This document shows positions 8,676 through 17,083 of a DNA stretch of 44,153 nt, in pieces. The notes under the pieces are model-generated. The model did not search any database. It was not told the DNA's origin and saw nothing but the letters and a program-made list of their open reading frames with translations. The position numbers were made by a program, and so were the translations under genes. Position 1 is the first letter of the stretch, and every line of letters starts with the position of its first letter. The DNA comes from CAYNXB01 sp964401045 (lineage in GTDB: Bacteria; Pseudomonadota; Alphaproteobacteria; Sphingomonadales; Sphingomonadaceae), in the NCBI GenBank assembly GCA_964401045.1, contig CAYNXB010000014.1, forward strand, positions 1-44,153. Reading direction: 5' to 3'.

Positions 8676-9886
8676 AGCCGCTCGGTCCGATCCCGCCGGG
8701 CTTCGGCACGATCGGCGGCGAACTGGCGATCGGCGGGCGCAGCGCTAGCACGCTGGTTGCCGAGGCGGGAGACACGCCGCTGTTCGTCTATGCCATGGAC
8801 CGGGTGAAGCAGCGCGTGGCCGCCTTGCGCGCGGCGCTGCCGGATCGGGTGGCGATCCACTACGCGATCAAGGCCAATCCGTTCGCGCCGCTCCTGGCCG
8901 AGATGAAGGCGCTGGTCGACGGGTTCGATATCGCCTCGGGGGGCGAGCTGCGCTTCGTGCTCGACGTAGGGATCGATGCGGCTGCGGTCAGCTTCGCCGG
9001 GCCGGGCAAGCGCGACGACGAGCTCGAGGCGGCCATTGCCGCCGGCGCGACGCTCAATCTCGAATCCGAGGCCGAAGCGAAGCGCGCCCTCGCGATCGCG
9101 GAACGGCTCGGGAAGACCCCGCGCCTCGCGATCCGGGTCAATCCGCCGTTCGAGCTGCGCGGATCGGGGATGAAGATGGGCGGCGGGGCCAAGCCGTTCG
9201 GAATCGATGCAGAGCGCGTGCCGGCGCTGGCGCGGCGGATCATCGACGCCGGAGCCGAGTGGCGCGGCCTGCACATCTTTGCCGGCAGCCAGGCGCTCGA
9301 CGCCGAGGCGATCGTCGAGGCGCAGGCCAACACGCTCGATCTCGCGGCGCGACTGGCGGACGAGATCGGCGCGCCGCTGCCGCACCTCAACATGGGCGGC
9401 GGGTTCGGCATTCCTTACTTCGACCGCGATCAGCCGCTCGAGGTGGGGCGCGTGGGCGAAGCGCTCGCGCAGCGAATGGACGCGTTGCCCGGCACCCAGC
9501 TTGCGCTCGAACTCGGCCGCTACCTCGTCGGCGAGGCGGGGGTCTACCTGACCCGCATCGTGGACCGGAAGGAGAGTCATGGCGCGGTGTTCCTCATCAC
9601 CGACGGCGGCCTCCATCACCAGCTTGCAGCCTCGGGTAACTTCGGCACAGTGGTGCGGCGCAACTACCCGGTCGCTATCGCCACCCGGTTCGACGCGGAG
9701 CCTGAGGAACAGGCGAGCGTAGTGGGCTGCCTGTGCACTCCGCTCGACCGGCTGGCCGACGATGCCATGCTACCGCGCGCCGATGTCGGCGACCTCGTCG
9801 CGGTGTTCTGCGCCGGTGCTTACGGTGCCAGCGCCAGCCCGGCCGCGTTCCTCGGCCACGAACCGGCCCGCGAGTTGCTCGTTTAA
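8672..9886 (+). CDS. PLP-dependent decarboxylase, exosortase A system-associated
   Basis: A 404-residue fold-type-III enzyme of the diaminopimelate/ornithine decarboxylase superfamily. The PLP lysine is Lys67 in HYAIKANP. FDIASGGELRF, the glycine-rich NMGGGFGIPY and ELGRYLVGEAGVY bind the cofactor phosphate. CLCTPLDRLADD supplies the active-site cysteine and aspartate of the partner subunit, and GAYGASASPAAFLG is the C-terminal signature. It matches the decarboxylase type linked to exosortase A (TIGR03099 type); the amino acid used is unknown. It probably acts with the ligase and carrier protein on an unidentified acyl or amine group. The ATG at 8672 overlaps the ligase stop. Confidence 0.9.
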   Translation: MKPLGPIPPGFGTIGGELAIGGRSASTLVAEAGDTPLFVYAMDRVKQRVAALRAALPDRVAIHYAIKANPFAPLLAEMKALVDGFDIASGGELRFVLDVGIDAAAVSFAGPGKRDDELEAAIAAGATLNLESEAEAKRALAIAERLGKTPRLAIRVNPPFELRGSGMKMGGGAKPFGIDAERVPALARRIIDAGAEWRGLHIFAGSQALDAEAIVEAQANTLDLAARLADEIGAPLPHLNMGGGFGIPYFDRDQPLEVGRVGEALAQRMDALPGTQLALELGRYLVGEAGVYLTRIVDRKESHGAVFLITDGGLHHQLAASGNFGTVVRRNYPVAIATRFDAEPEEQASVVGCLCTPLDRLADDAMLPRADVGDLVAVFCAGAYGASASPAAFLGHEPARELLV

Positions 9887-9968
9887 CGTCTGAAGGGGCG
9901 GATTTCCCATTTCGGGACGGTGCCGACAAACGGCGCCCGCGAGCCTCAACCCTAACGCAATGTTCACC

Positions 9969-10030
9969 TTTCTCGGCGAGAAGCTGCGCCGATCCGCATG
10001 GTCGGGTCGGCTTCGACGCATGCCGAGAAA
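9969..10030 (+). promoter_or_regulatory. Leader inverted repeats upstream of the polysaccharide export operon
   Basis: In the 178-base gap before the export gene, TTTCTCGGC (9969-9977) is perfectly complementary to GCCGAGAAA (10022-10030), 44 bases apart. The same TTCTC can also pair with the adjacent GAGAA at 9978-9982. The two pairings exclude each other, as in an attenuator or RNA switch. No clear promoter, T-tract or known riboswitch motif is visible, so any function is inference. The rest of the gap contains nothing I recognise. Confidence 0.35.
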
Positions 10031-10064
10031 CCGGCCCAAAACAGTTACGCGAAGGACGCATGGA

Positions 10065-10706
10065 ATGCTGCACGCCCGTTTCGCCCGCCTCCTTGCCGGC
10101 CCGGCGCTCGCCGCGCTCGCTCTCAGCGGTTGCGCCGGGGGCGGGGGCCAGCAGCTACCGCCCGCGAGCTTCGTGGCGATGCAGGAAGGGCCGGGCGAGG
10201 ACTATGTCATCGGCCCGCTCGACGAGCTGACGATCTATGTCTGGCGCAACCCGGAACTCGGCGCGAGCGTGCAGGTCCGCCCCGACGGGCGCATCACCAC
10301 GCCGCTGGTCACCGACATGCCCGCGGTGGGCAAGACGCCGTCGATGCTGCAGGAGGACATCCGCCTGCAGCTTTCGCAGTATATTACCGATCCGATCGTC
10401 TCGGTGATCGTGAACAAGTTCGCCGGCACGTTCAGCCAGCAGGTCCGCATCGTCGGCGCGACCGAGAAGCCGGCCTCCGTGCCGTACCGCGCCAACATGA
10501 CCATCCTCGACGCGATGATCGCGGTCGGCGGCCTCAGCGAATTCGCCAGCGGCAATCGCGCCAAGCTGATCCGCTTCGACAAGACCGCCGGCAAGCAGAG
10601 CGAATTCGCGCTGCGGCTGGGCGACCTGCTCAAGAACGGCGACAGCAGGGCCAACGTCATGCTGATGCCTGGCGACGTCATCATCATTCCAGAGAGCCTG
10701 TTCTGA
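10065..10706 (+). CDS. XrtA system polysaccharide export lipoprotein (Wza/EpsD type)
   Basis: A 213-residue outer-membrane lipoprotein of the polysaccharide biosynthesis/export family. The signal peptide ends in LALSGC, a lipobox with the lipidated cysteine near residue 22. The Poly_export domain follows: YVIGPLDELTIYVWRNPELG, VRPDGRITTPLV and then a SLBB-like segment VRIVGATEKPASVPY. Family knowledge places it as the periplasmic/outer-membrane channel through which the polymer leaves the cell. The in-frame ATG at 9960 would bury the lipobox, so I start at 10065, where AAGGA lies eight bases upstream. It starts the export and assembly part of the plus arm. Confidence 0.9.
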   Translation: MLHARFARLLAGPALAALALSGCAGGGGQQLPPASFVAMQEGPGEDYVIGPLDELTIYVWRNPELGASVQVRPDGRITTPLVTDMPAVGKTPSMLQEDIRLQLSQYITDPIVSVIVNKFAGTFSQQVRIVGATEKPASVPYRANMTILDAMIAVGGLSEFASGNRAKLIRFDKTAGKQSEFALRLGDLLKNGDSRANVMLMPGDVIIIPESLF

Positions 10707-10722
10707 GAGCGGCGCCCGGGGC

Positions 10723-12243
10723 ATGAACGAGATCGTCGAAGACCTGCGCGCGGCGCTGTGGTCGGTGTGGAACCGCCGCTGGCTCGCGCTCGCCGTCGCC
10801 TGGGGCCTGTGCGTCCTCGGCTGGCTGGCTGTGGCCATGTTCCCCAATTCCTACGAATCGCGCGCGCGCATCTTCGTCCAGCTCGATGACGCGCTGGCCG
10901 AGCAGATCGGCATCGGCGCCGGCGACCGCAAGCGCGACATAGAGCGCGTGACGCAGACACTGACCAGCGCGGTCAATCTCGAGAAGGTGATCCGCTCGAC
11001 CGCCATCAGCCAGGAAGTCACCAGCGAACGGCAGATGGAAGTCGCGGTCGAAAAGCTGGGCGAGGACATCAAGGTCAAGAGCACGCAGGACAACCTGTTC
11101 GAGATCACCGCTTCCAGCGGCCGCGGCGATTTGTCCGATGCGGCGAACGCGCAGCTGGCGCAGGACATCGTGCAGAAGCTGATCGACATTTTCCGCGAGG
11201 ACGATCTCGGCGGCAACAAGGGCGAGATGCGCGAGACGATCTCGTTCCTCGATACCCAGCTCGCCGCGCGCCAGAAGGATCTCGAGGCCGCCGAGCAGCG
11301 GCGCCTCGCTTTCGAGGCGCAGCACCCGGATCTCATCGGCGGCGCCGAGGCCATCACCCAACGGCTGGCCGCGACCCGCAGCGAGCTACGCAGCGTCGAG
11401 GCCGACCTGGCCGCCGCGCAAAGCTCGCTCGCAGGCATCGAAGGCCAGCTCGCGGGCACCCCGCGGGTCATCGCCGGTGGGGCCGGCGATGGCAGCGCTC
11501 GCGGCGCATTGGCGCAGGCGCAGTCGAACCTGATGGCGCTCAAGGCGCGCGGCCTGACCGACAACCATCCCGACGTGGTCGCCGCCAGCCAGCAGATCGA
11601 GGGGCTCAAGCGCCAGGTCGCCGCCGAAGGCGATCGCGGCGGCAGCAACAACCCCGCCTATTCCTCGCTCCAGGCCATCCGCGCCGAGCGGCAGGCCAAC
11701 CTGCAGGCACTGCAGGCACGCTCCGCTGCGCTCAATTCGGAAATCATGTCGGTCACCGCCAGCCAGGCGATGGAGCCCGGGGTCGCCGCCGAAGCCCAAC
11801 GCATCAGCCGCGACTACGACGTGCTCCGCAAGCAATACGACAAGCTGCTGCAGGACCGTGAGGAGCTACGCCTGCGCGGCCAGGTCGAGAATGAGCGCAG
11901 CGCGGTGAAGTTCGAAGTTCTCGATCCGCCGACCAGCCCACGCGTTCCGGCAGCGCCCAACCGGCCGCTGCTGCTCCTCGGCGTGTTGATCCTCGGCCTC
12001 GGCGCGGGCGGGGGCGCGGGGTTCGCCCTCACGCAATTGCGCGGCACGTTCGCCACCGCGACCCAGCTCGAGCGGGCGTTCGACCTGCCGGTGATCGGTA
12101 CCGTCTCCCACACCTCGACCGAGGCCACGCGCGCGATCGCGGCGAAGAAGATGAAGCTGTTCATCATCGCCGCCGCGGCGCTCGCCGGACTGTTCCTGGT
12201 GCTGCTGGCGGCCGAGTTCGTCCAGCGCGGCTTGATCGGGTGA
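10723..12243 (+). CDS. XrtA system polysaccharide chain-length determinant (Wzz family)
   Basis: A 506-residue inner-membrane polysaccharide co-polymerase. The first transmembrane helix is near residues 20-43 (WLALAVAWGLCVLGWLAVAM), followed by a large periplasmic domain with long coiled-coil stretches (about 170-235 and 290-395) rich in Gln, Ala and Glu. A second helix lies near 412-436 and a further hydrophobic segment at the very C-terminus (LFIIAAAALAGLFLVLLAAE). It should set polymer length and link the export protein to the tyrosine kinase encoded next. It resembles the chain-length family specific for PEP-CTERM loci (TIGR03007 type). Co-transcribed, 16 bases after the export gene. Confidence 0.9.
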   Translation: MNEIVEDLRAALWSVWNRRWLALAVAWGLCVLGWLAVAMFPNSYESRARIFVQLDDALAEQIGIGAGDRKRDIERVTQTLTSAVNLEKVIRSTAISQEVTSERQMEVAVEKLGEDIKVKSTQDNLFEITASSGRGDLSDAANAQLAQDIVQKLIDIFREDDLGGNKGEMRETISFLDTQLAARQKDLEAAEQRRLAFEAQHPDLIGGAEAITQRLAATRSELRSVEADLAAAQSSLAGIEGQLAGTPRVIAGGAGDGSARGALAQAQSNLMALKARGLTDNHPDVVAASQQIEGLKRQVAAEGDRGGSNNPAYSSLQAIRAERQANLQALQARSAALNSEIMSVTASQAMEPGVAAEAQRISRDYDVLRKQYDKLLQDREELRLRGQVENERSAVKFEVLDPPTSPRVPAAPNRPLLLLGVLILGLGAGGGAGFALTQLRGTFATATQLERAFDLPVIGTVSHTSTEATRAIAAKKMKLFIIAAAALAGLFLVLLAAEFVQRGLIG

Positions 12244-12253
12244 GGGGGCGCAA

Positions 12254-13264
12254 ATGACCGAGCAAAGCAAGATCCCGATGCCGCCCAAGGCGAAACAGGG
12301 CGACTCACTGCTCGAGCGCGCGAGTGGCGCGTTCGCGCTCGACGCCTTCGCACCCGCGCCGGTGCCCAGGGATCTGGCACCGCCGCCGCTCAAGCGCGGC
12401 AAGATGGCGACGAAGCCGGATGCCTCCGCGCAGCCCGCGGTGGCGGCGCCTGTCGTGCCGGAACCGCCGGTCGCGTTCTCCGACCCGCCGCCTGCGGCGA
12501 AGGCAGAGCCCGCGCCGGTTCCGGCCGAACGGATGCGCTTCGATGCGCCGGTCCAGCAGGTCGATCGCCGCAAGCTCGCCGAGCAGGGCTTCATCGTACC
12601 CGAAGGCGCGGTCACCGCGCTGCTCGAGGAATTCCGCATCGTGAAGCGTGCCGTGCTCGAAGCCGCGCGCAAGTCCGACAAGGCCCAGCGGGTGCTGGTG
12701 TGCTCACCGCTGCCGGGCGAGGGCAAGACCTTCTGCGCCACCAACCTCGCGCTCGCCATGGCCGCCGAGAAGGATAGCGAAGTGCTGCTGGTCGATGCCG
12801 ATTTCGCCAAGCCTTCGGTGCTCTCGGTGCTCGGCCTCACCGGCGGCTCGAATGGCCTGATGGATGCGCTGGCCGATCCGTCGGTCCACATCGAGGACTG
12901 CGTGATCAAGACCGACATCGCCGGGCTCTATGTGCTCCCGGCCGGTGCTTCGACCACCTCGGACAGCGAATACCTGACCAGCCGCCGCACCGGCGAAGTG
13001 CTCGACCGTCTCACGCAGGGCGCACCGAACCGGATGGTGATCTTCGATTCTCCGCCCGCGCTGGCGGCCTCGCCTGCCGCCGAACTGGCCAAGCACGTTG
13101 GCCAGGCCGTGTTGGTGTCGCGTGCCGACATCACCGGCCGCAGCGCGATGGAAGATGCGCTGCAGCTGCTCGGCTCGTGCCGGGACATCAAGCTGCTGCT
13201 CAATGACGCACGTTTCAGCCCCAGCGGTCGCCGCTTCGGGGCCTACTACGGTTACGGGGGTTAA
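12254..13264 (+). CDS. XrtA-associated tyrosine autokinase (BY-kinase)
   Basis: A 336-residue cytoplasmic bacterial tyrosine kinase of the type seen in exopolysaccharide/PEP-CTERM loci (TIGR03018 type). The first 110 residues are a Pro/Ala-rich linker. The kinase core has Walker A PGEGKT (about residues 154-159), Walker A' VLLVDADF and VIFDSPPA as Walker B. A short C-terminal tyrosine cluster, AYYGYGG, offers Tyr331, Tyr332 and Tyr334 for autophosphorylation. Phosphorylation cycling with the chain-length protein is known to control polymer synthesis in related systems. The activating membrane domain is on the separate chain-length protein, as in Gram-positive split kinases. Confidence 0.9.
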   Translation: MTEQSKIPMPPKAKQGDSLLERASGAFALDAFAPAPVPRDLAPPPLKRGKMATKPDASAQPAVAAPVVPEPPVAFSDPPPAAKAEPAPVPAERMRFDAPVQQVDRRKLAEQGFIVPEGAVTALLEEFRIVKRAVLEAARKSDKAQRVLVCSPLPGEGKTFCATNLALAMAAEKDSEVLLVDADFAKPSVLSVLGLTGGSNGLMDALADPSVHIEDCVIKTDIAGLYVLPAGASTTSDSEYLTSRRTGEVLDRLTQGAPNRMVIFDSPPALAASPAAELAKHVGQAVLVSRADITGRSAMEDALQLLGSCRDIKLLLNDARFSPSGRRFGAYYGYGG

Positions 13265-13267
13265 ATC

Positions 13268-14941
13268 ATGTCCACCAGGCTCAACCAGTTCGCTTTCGCG
13301 ACCATGGCGGCGCTTGCCGCGCTGGCCGTGCCGGCGACGGCAGCGGCGCAGGACGGCGACGAACGCCAGGCGCCCCGCGCGCACCATTCGGAAATAACGC
13401 CCTATATCGAGGCGTCGCAGATCGTTTACGCCGAGCTCGATCCGGGTAGTGACGTCGTCACCTACAGTCAGCTCGCCGTCGGCGTCGATGCTTCGATCAC
13501 CGGGCGCAACAGCGCCGCGGCGGTATCGCTTCGCTACGAGCGCGAGATCGGCATCAGCGACAACGCCCCCGATGGCGACACTATCAGCGGCATCGCACGC
13601 GCATCGCTCGGCATCGTGCCGCGCACGCTTTCGCTCGAAGCCGGCGCGCTCGCCACGCGCGCCTCGATCGAGGGCAACGGCGGCACCGTCCTTGGCCCGC
13701 TCGCTCGTGGCGACGGTTCGGGCCAGATCTATTCGGCCTACGTCGGGCCTTCGATCCACACGCAGACCGGCCCGGTTACGGTCGAGGGCCATTACCGCCT
13801 CGGCTATACCAAGGTCGAGGAAGCCGATGACGTGGTCACCGGCCCCGGCGCGGACCCGGTCGATGTGTTCGATTCAAGCACGGTCCACGCGGCCCAGTTG
13901 CGCGTCGGGACAAAGGCTCGTGAGGTGCTCCCGGTCGGCCTTGCTGCCACTGGCGGCTGGTATCAGGAAAATATCTCGAATCTCGATCAGCGGGTGAAGG
14001 ACCGTTACGTGCGCGGCGACGTGGCCGTTCCGGTGGGCCGCGACCTGCAACTGGTCGGCGGCGCGGGCTACGAGGACGTCGAAGTTTCCTCGCGCGATGT
14101 GCTGCGCGACGGCGGCGGCGTGCCGGTGATCGGCGACGACGGGCGCTATGTCACCGACAAGAGCAGTCCGCGCCGGATCGCCTACGAAACCTCGGGCCTG
14201 ATCTGGGACGCGGGTGTGATGTGGCGGCCGAGCCGCCGCACCTCGCTCGAGGCGCATGTTGGCAAGCGTTATGATTCAACGTCTTACTACGGCACTTTCG
14301 CATGGGCGCCGAACAGCCGCAGCAGTCTGAACGTGGCCGTCTATGACGGGATCGCCGGCTTCGGCGGGCAGATGACCAACGTGCTCGCAGACCTCCCCGC
14401 CGAGTTCCAGGCGCTCCGCAACCCGATCTCGGGTGACATCACCGGGTGCGTCCAGGGGGCCGAGGGCGGCAGCAACTGCTTCGCCGGTGCGTTCGGATCG
14501 ATCCGTTCGTCGGTGTTCCGTTCGCGCGGGGTGATGGCGAGCTATGGGGTCGATTTCGGCCGCACCAGCCTGTCGTTCGGCGCGGGCTACGACCGGCGCA
14601 AATTCATCGGCGCGGCGGGCACGATCCTCGAGCAGGCGAACGGCCTGGCCGACGAGAACTTCTGGCTCGCCGCCAATCTCGACCGCCAGATCGACGCCCG
14701 GTCGAGCGTGTCGTTCAACGCCTACGCCAACTGGTTCGAAAGTGGATTCGACGATGCTGGCAGCTCGACGGGCTACGGGGCAAGCGCCGCATACTACCGC
14801 AACATCGCAGGCGGCCTGAACGGCACCGTCGCCGTCAGCCTCGACGGCATCACCCGCGATTCGCTCGACGATGAAAGCCAGCTCGGCGCCTCGGCGCTGG
14901 TTGGCCTGCGGTATTCGTTCGGCTCTGGTGGAAGGAACTGA
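13268..14941 (+). CDS. PEP-CTERM/XrtA system-associated outer-membrane beta-barrel protein
   Basis: A 557-residue exported protein. A clear signal peptide ends near AAAQ at about residue 28. The mature part consists of many short amphipathic strands with alternating hydrophobic residues and aromatic ends (for example VTVEGHYRLGYTKV and SLSFGAGYDRRKF). It ends in LVGLRYSFGSGGRN, consistent with an outer-membrane barrel. It matches the uncharacterised barrel always found beside the XrtA ATPase and kinase (TIGR03016 type), which databases sometimes mislabel as YajC. It may be the outer-membrane exit pore or an assembly partner; this is inference from context. Only three bases separate it from the kinase gene. 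Confidence 0.83.
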   Translation: MSTRLNQFAFATMAALAALAVPATAAAQDGDERQAPRAHHSEITPYIEASQIVYAELDPGSDVVTYSQLAVGVDASITGRNSAAAVSLRYEREIGISDNAPDGDTISGIARASLGIVPRTLSLEAGALATRASIEGNGGTVLGPLARGDGSGQIYSAYVGPSIHTQTGPVTVEGHYRLGYTKVEEADDVVTGPGADPVDVFDSSTVHAAQLRVGTKAREVLPVGLAATGGWYQENISNLDQRVKDRYVRGDVAVPVGRDLQLVGGAGYEDVEVSSRDVLRDGGGVPVIGDDGRYVTDKSSPRRIAYETSGLIWDAGVMWRPSRRTSLEAHVGKRYDSTSYYGTFAWAPNSRSSLNVAVYDGIAGFGGQMTNVLADLPAEFQALRNPISGDITGCVQGAEGGSNCFAGAFGSIRSSVFRSRGVMASYGVDFGRTSLSFGAGYDRRKFIGAAGTILEQANGLADENFWLAANLDRQIDARSSVSFNAYANWFESGFDDAGSSTGYGASAAYYRNIAGGLNGTVAVSLDGITRDSLDDESQLGASALVGLRYSFGSGGRN

Positions 14942-14943
14942 GA

Positions 14944-16173
14944 ATGTTCGAGGAATTTTACGGGTTCAGCGGCAAGCCCTTCCAGCTCACGCCGGACGCT
15001 GCGTTTTTCTATCCGAGCGGGACGCACCGCAAGGCGCTGTCCTATCTCGGCTACGGCCTCGCGCAGGGGGAAGGCTTCATCGTCATCACCGGCGAGGTAG
15101 GCGCGGGCAAATCGACGCTGGTCGCGCACCTCGTCTCGACGGTCGATCCCGAGCGGATGACCGTGGGCCAGGTGGTCACCAGCAACCTGGATGGCGAGCA
15201 GATCGTCCACGTCGTCGCGCAGAGCTTCGGGCTCGAGATCGAAGGGCACGACAAGGCCAGTGCGCTCGGCGCGATCGAAGCGTTCCTGCATGACGAGGCG
15301 CGCGCCGGCCGCCGCTGCCTGCTGATCGTCGACGAATCGCAGAACCTCTCGGTCTCCGCGCTCGAGGAGCTGCGGATGCTGTCGAATTTCCAGCTCGGCA
15401 GCCATCCGCTGCTGCAGACGCTGCTGCTTGGCCAGCCCGAGTTCCGCGGTACGCTGCAGGGAAGCCCGGACCTGGAGCAGCTTCGCCAGCGTGTGATCGC
15501 CCAGCACCACCTCGAAGCCATCCAGCGCGACGAGGTCGAGCCTTATGTGCTCCACCGCCTGCGCCAGGTCGGCTGGAGCGGCGATCCGGCGTTCGAGCCG
15601 GAGCTGTTCGGAACGATCCACGATGCGACGGGCGGCATTCCGCGGCGCATCAACCAGGTTGCGACGCGGCTGCTACTGCTCGGCGCGGTCGAGCAGCAGC
15701 ACGCGCTCGACGGCGCGATGCTGGACGCGGTGATGGCCGAGATCGGTAGCGATAGCGCCGCGGATACGACGGATGACGCCGAAACGGTTGAATTCGAACC
15801 CGTCGCCGAGGAACCGGCGCGGGCGTTCGAACAGCCGGTGGCCGCTTCGGAGGCTAAGCCCGAAGCAGAGGCCGAGCGCGAGCCTGAACCCGAGCCCCAG
15901 CCGCAGCCGGCCGGTGTCGATCCCGAACTCCTCGACGAATTGCTCGCGGAGCGCGATGCGCAGATCGCGGAGCTGCAGCAGGCGGTGGTCGAGCTCGCCG
16001 GCGCGCAGGACGACAAGGTCGCCCGGGCGATGGCGCCCGAGATTGCTGCGCTGCAGGAACGTCTCGCCACGATCGAAGCCCAGATGCTCGAGCAGGAGCG
16101 CACCATGCGCCACACGCTGACGATGCTCATCGAATGGGTCGAAGGCGAGATGGAGCACCCGCAAGCCGCCTGA
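14944..16173 (+). CDS. XrtA-associated ATPase (ExeA-like AAA protein)
   Basis: A 409-residue protein. It opens with MFEEFYGFSGKPFQLTPD, the hallmark of ExeA/GspA-type ATPases, followed by Walker A GEVGAGKST (residues 50-58), Walker B CLLIVDESQN, and a sensor region GGIPRRINQVATRLLL. After about residue 270 comes an acidic Pro/Glu linker rich in PEP-like repeats, then a coiled coil (about 325-395). It resembles the ATPase family of PEP-CTERM loci (TIGR03015 type). Family members may remodel peptidoglycan or drive assembly of the secretion machinery; the exact role is unknown. It starts two bases after the barrel gene ends. Confidence 0.9.
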   Translation: MFEEFYGFSGKPFQLTPDAAFFYPSGTHRKALSYLGYGLAQGEGFIVITGEVGAGKSTLVAHLVSTVDPERMTVGQVVTSNLDGEQIVHVVAQSFGLEIEGHDKASALGAIEAFLHDEARAGRRCLLIVDESQNLSVSALEELRMLSNFQLGSHPLLQTLLLGQPEFRGTLQGSPDLEQLRQRVIAQHHLEAIQRDEVEPYVLHRLRQVGWSGDPAFEPELFGTIHDATGGIPRRINQVATRLLLLGAVEQQHALDGAMLDAVMAEIGSDSAADTTDDAETVEFEPVAEEPARAFEQPVAASEAKPEAEAEREPEPEPQPQPAGVDPELLDELLAERDAQIAELQQAVVELAGAQDDKVARAMAPEIAALQERLATIEAQMLEQERTMRHTLTMLIEWVEGEMEHPQAA

Positions 16174-16183
16174 GGAGTGACCT

Positions 16184-17083
16184 GTGGGGCACATGCCGGA
16201 CAACAAGACCGCCGAGCTGCCCCCAATCGTCAACGGGCTCTCGGTCGATGTCGAGGACTGGTTCCAGGTCGGCGCGTTCGAGGAAGTGATCGAGCGCGGC
16301 AGCTGGGATAGCCTGGTCGACCGCGTTGAGCGCAACGTCGAGGAAATCCTCACGCTGTTCGACGATGCTCAGGTCAAGGCGACCTTCTTCACCCTCGGCT
16401 GGGTCGCGCAGCGCCACGCCGCGCTGATCCGCCGCATCGCGGAACAGGGGCACGAAATCGCCAGCCACGGATGGGACCACGCGCGCGTGCATACGCTCGA
16501 TCGCGCGGGTTTCGCGCACGACATCCGCAAGGCGCGCGCCGCGATCGAGGATGCCGCCGGGGTGGCCGTCACCGGCTATCGCGCGCCGAGTTTCTCGATC
16601 GATCACCGCACGCCGTGGGCCTACATGGAACTGACCGAACAAGGTTATGCCTATTCGTCGAGCGTCGCCCCGATCGCGCACGATCACTACGGCTGGCGCG
16701 ATGCACCGCGCTTCGCGTTCAAGCCACTGCCGTGGGCCGACCTGATCGAGATTCCGGTCACTACTGCCGAGTTCGCCGGACGGCGGCTCGCGGCGGGCGG
16801 TGGCGGGTTCTTTCGCGTGCTGCCTTACGCCTTCAGCCGCTGGGCGATCCGTCAGGTCAACCGGCGTGAGGGTCGCCCGGCGGTGTTCTATTTCCATCCC
16901 TGGGAAATCGACCCCGGCCAGCCACGCGTTGCCGGGGCGCCGCTCAAGTCGAAGCTGCGCCACTACACCAACCTCGAAGGCATGGCGCCCAAGCTGCGCC
17001 AGCTGATCCACGAATTCGCCTGGGGACGGATGGATCTGCTGGCCCACCGTGAGGCGATGCGCGTGGAAAGCGAAGCCGCGTGA
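16184..17083 (+). CDS. XrtA system polysaccharide deacetylase
   Basis: A 299-residue NodB-fold carbohydrate esterase with the C-terminal extension typical of the XrtA group (DUF3473, TIGR03006 type). VNGLSVDVEDWF supplies the catalytic and metal-binding aspartates, HEIASHGWDH the metal histidines, and GYRAPSFSI the second conserved motif. VFYFHPWEID marks the extension. It should remove N-acetyl groups from the polymer or its precursor. The GTG at 16184 is six bases after AGGAG; an ATG nine bases downstream is the alternative. It overlaps the FemAB gene by four bases (GTGA). Confidence 0.9.
   Translation: MGHMPDNKTAELPPIVNGLSVDVEDWFQVGAFEEVIERGSWDSLVDRVERNVEEILTLFDDAQVKATFFTLGWVAQRHAALIRRIAEQGHEIASHGWDHARVHTLDRAGFAHDIRKARAAIEDAAGVAVTGYRAPSFSIDHRTPWAYMELTEQGYAYSSSVAPIAHDHYGWRDAPRFAFKPLPWADLIEIPVTTAEFAGRRLAAGGGGFFRVLPYAFSRWAIRQVNRREGRPAVFYFHPWEIDPGQPRVAGAPLKSKLRHYTNLEGMAPKLRQLIHEFAWGRMDLLAHREAMRVESEAA

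Noticed and set aside
9960..10064. N-terminal extension of the export lipoprotein from ATG 9960
   Set aside because: It would place about 35 polar residues before the signal peptide and lipobox, which is incompatible with lipoprotein export; AAGGA supports 10065.
15830..15920. PEP-like repeats in the XrtA ATPase linker as a PEP-CTERM sorting signal
   Set aside because: The repeats are internal, in an acidic linker, and lack the following hydrophobic helix and basic C-terminal end.
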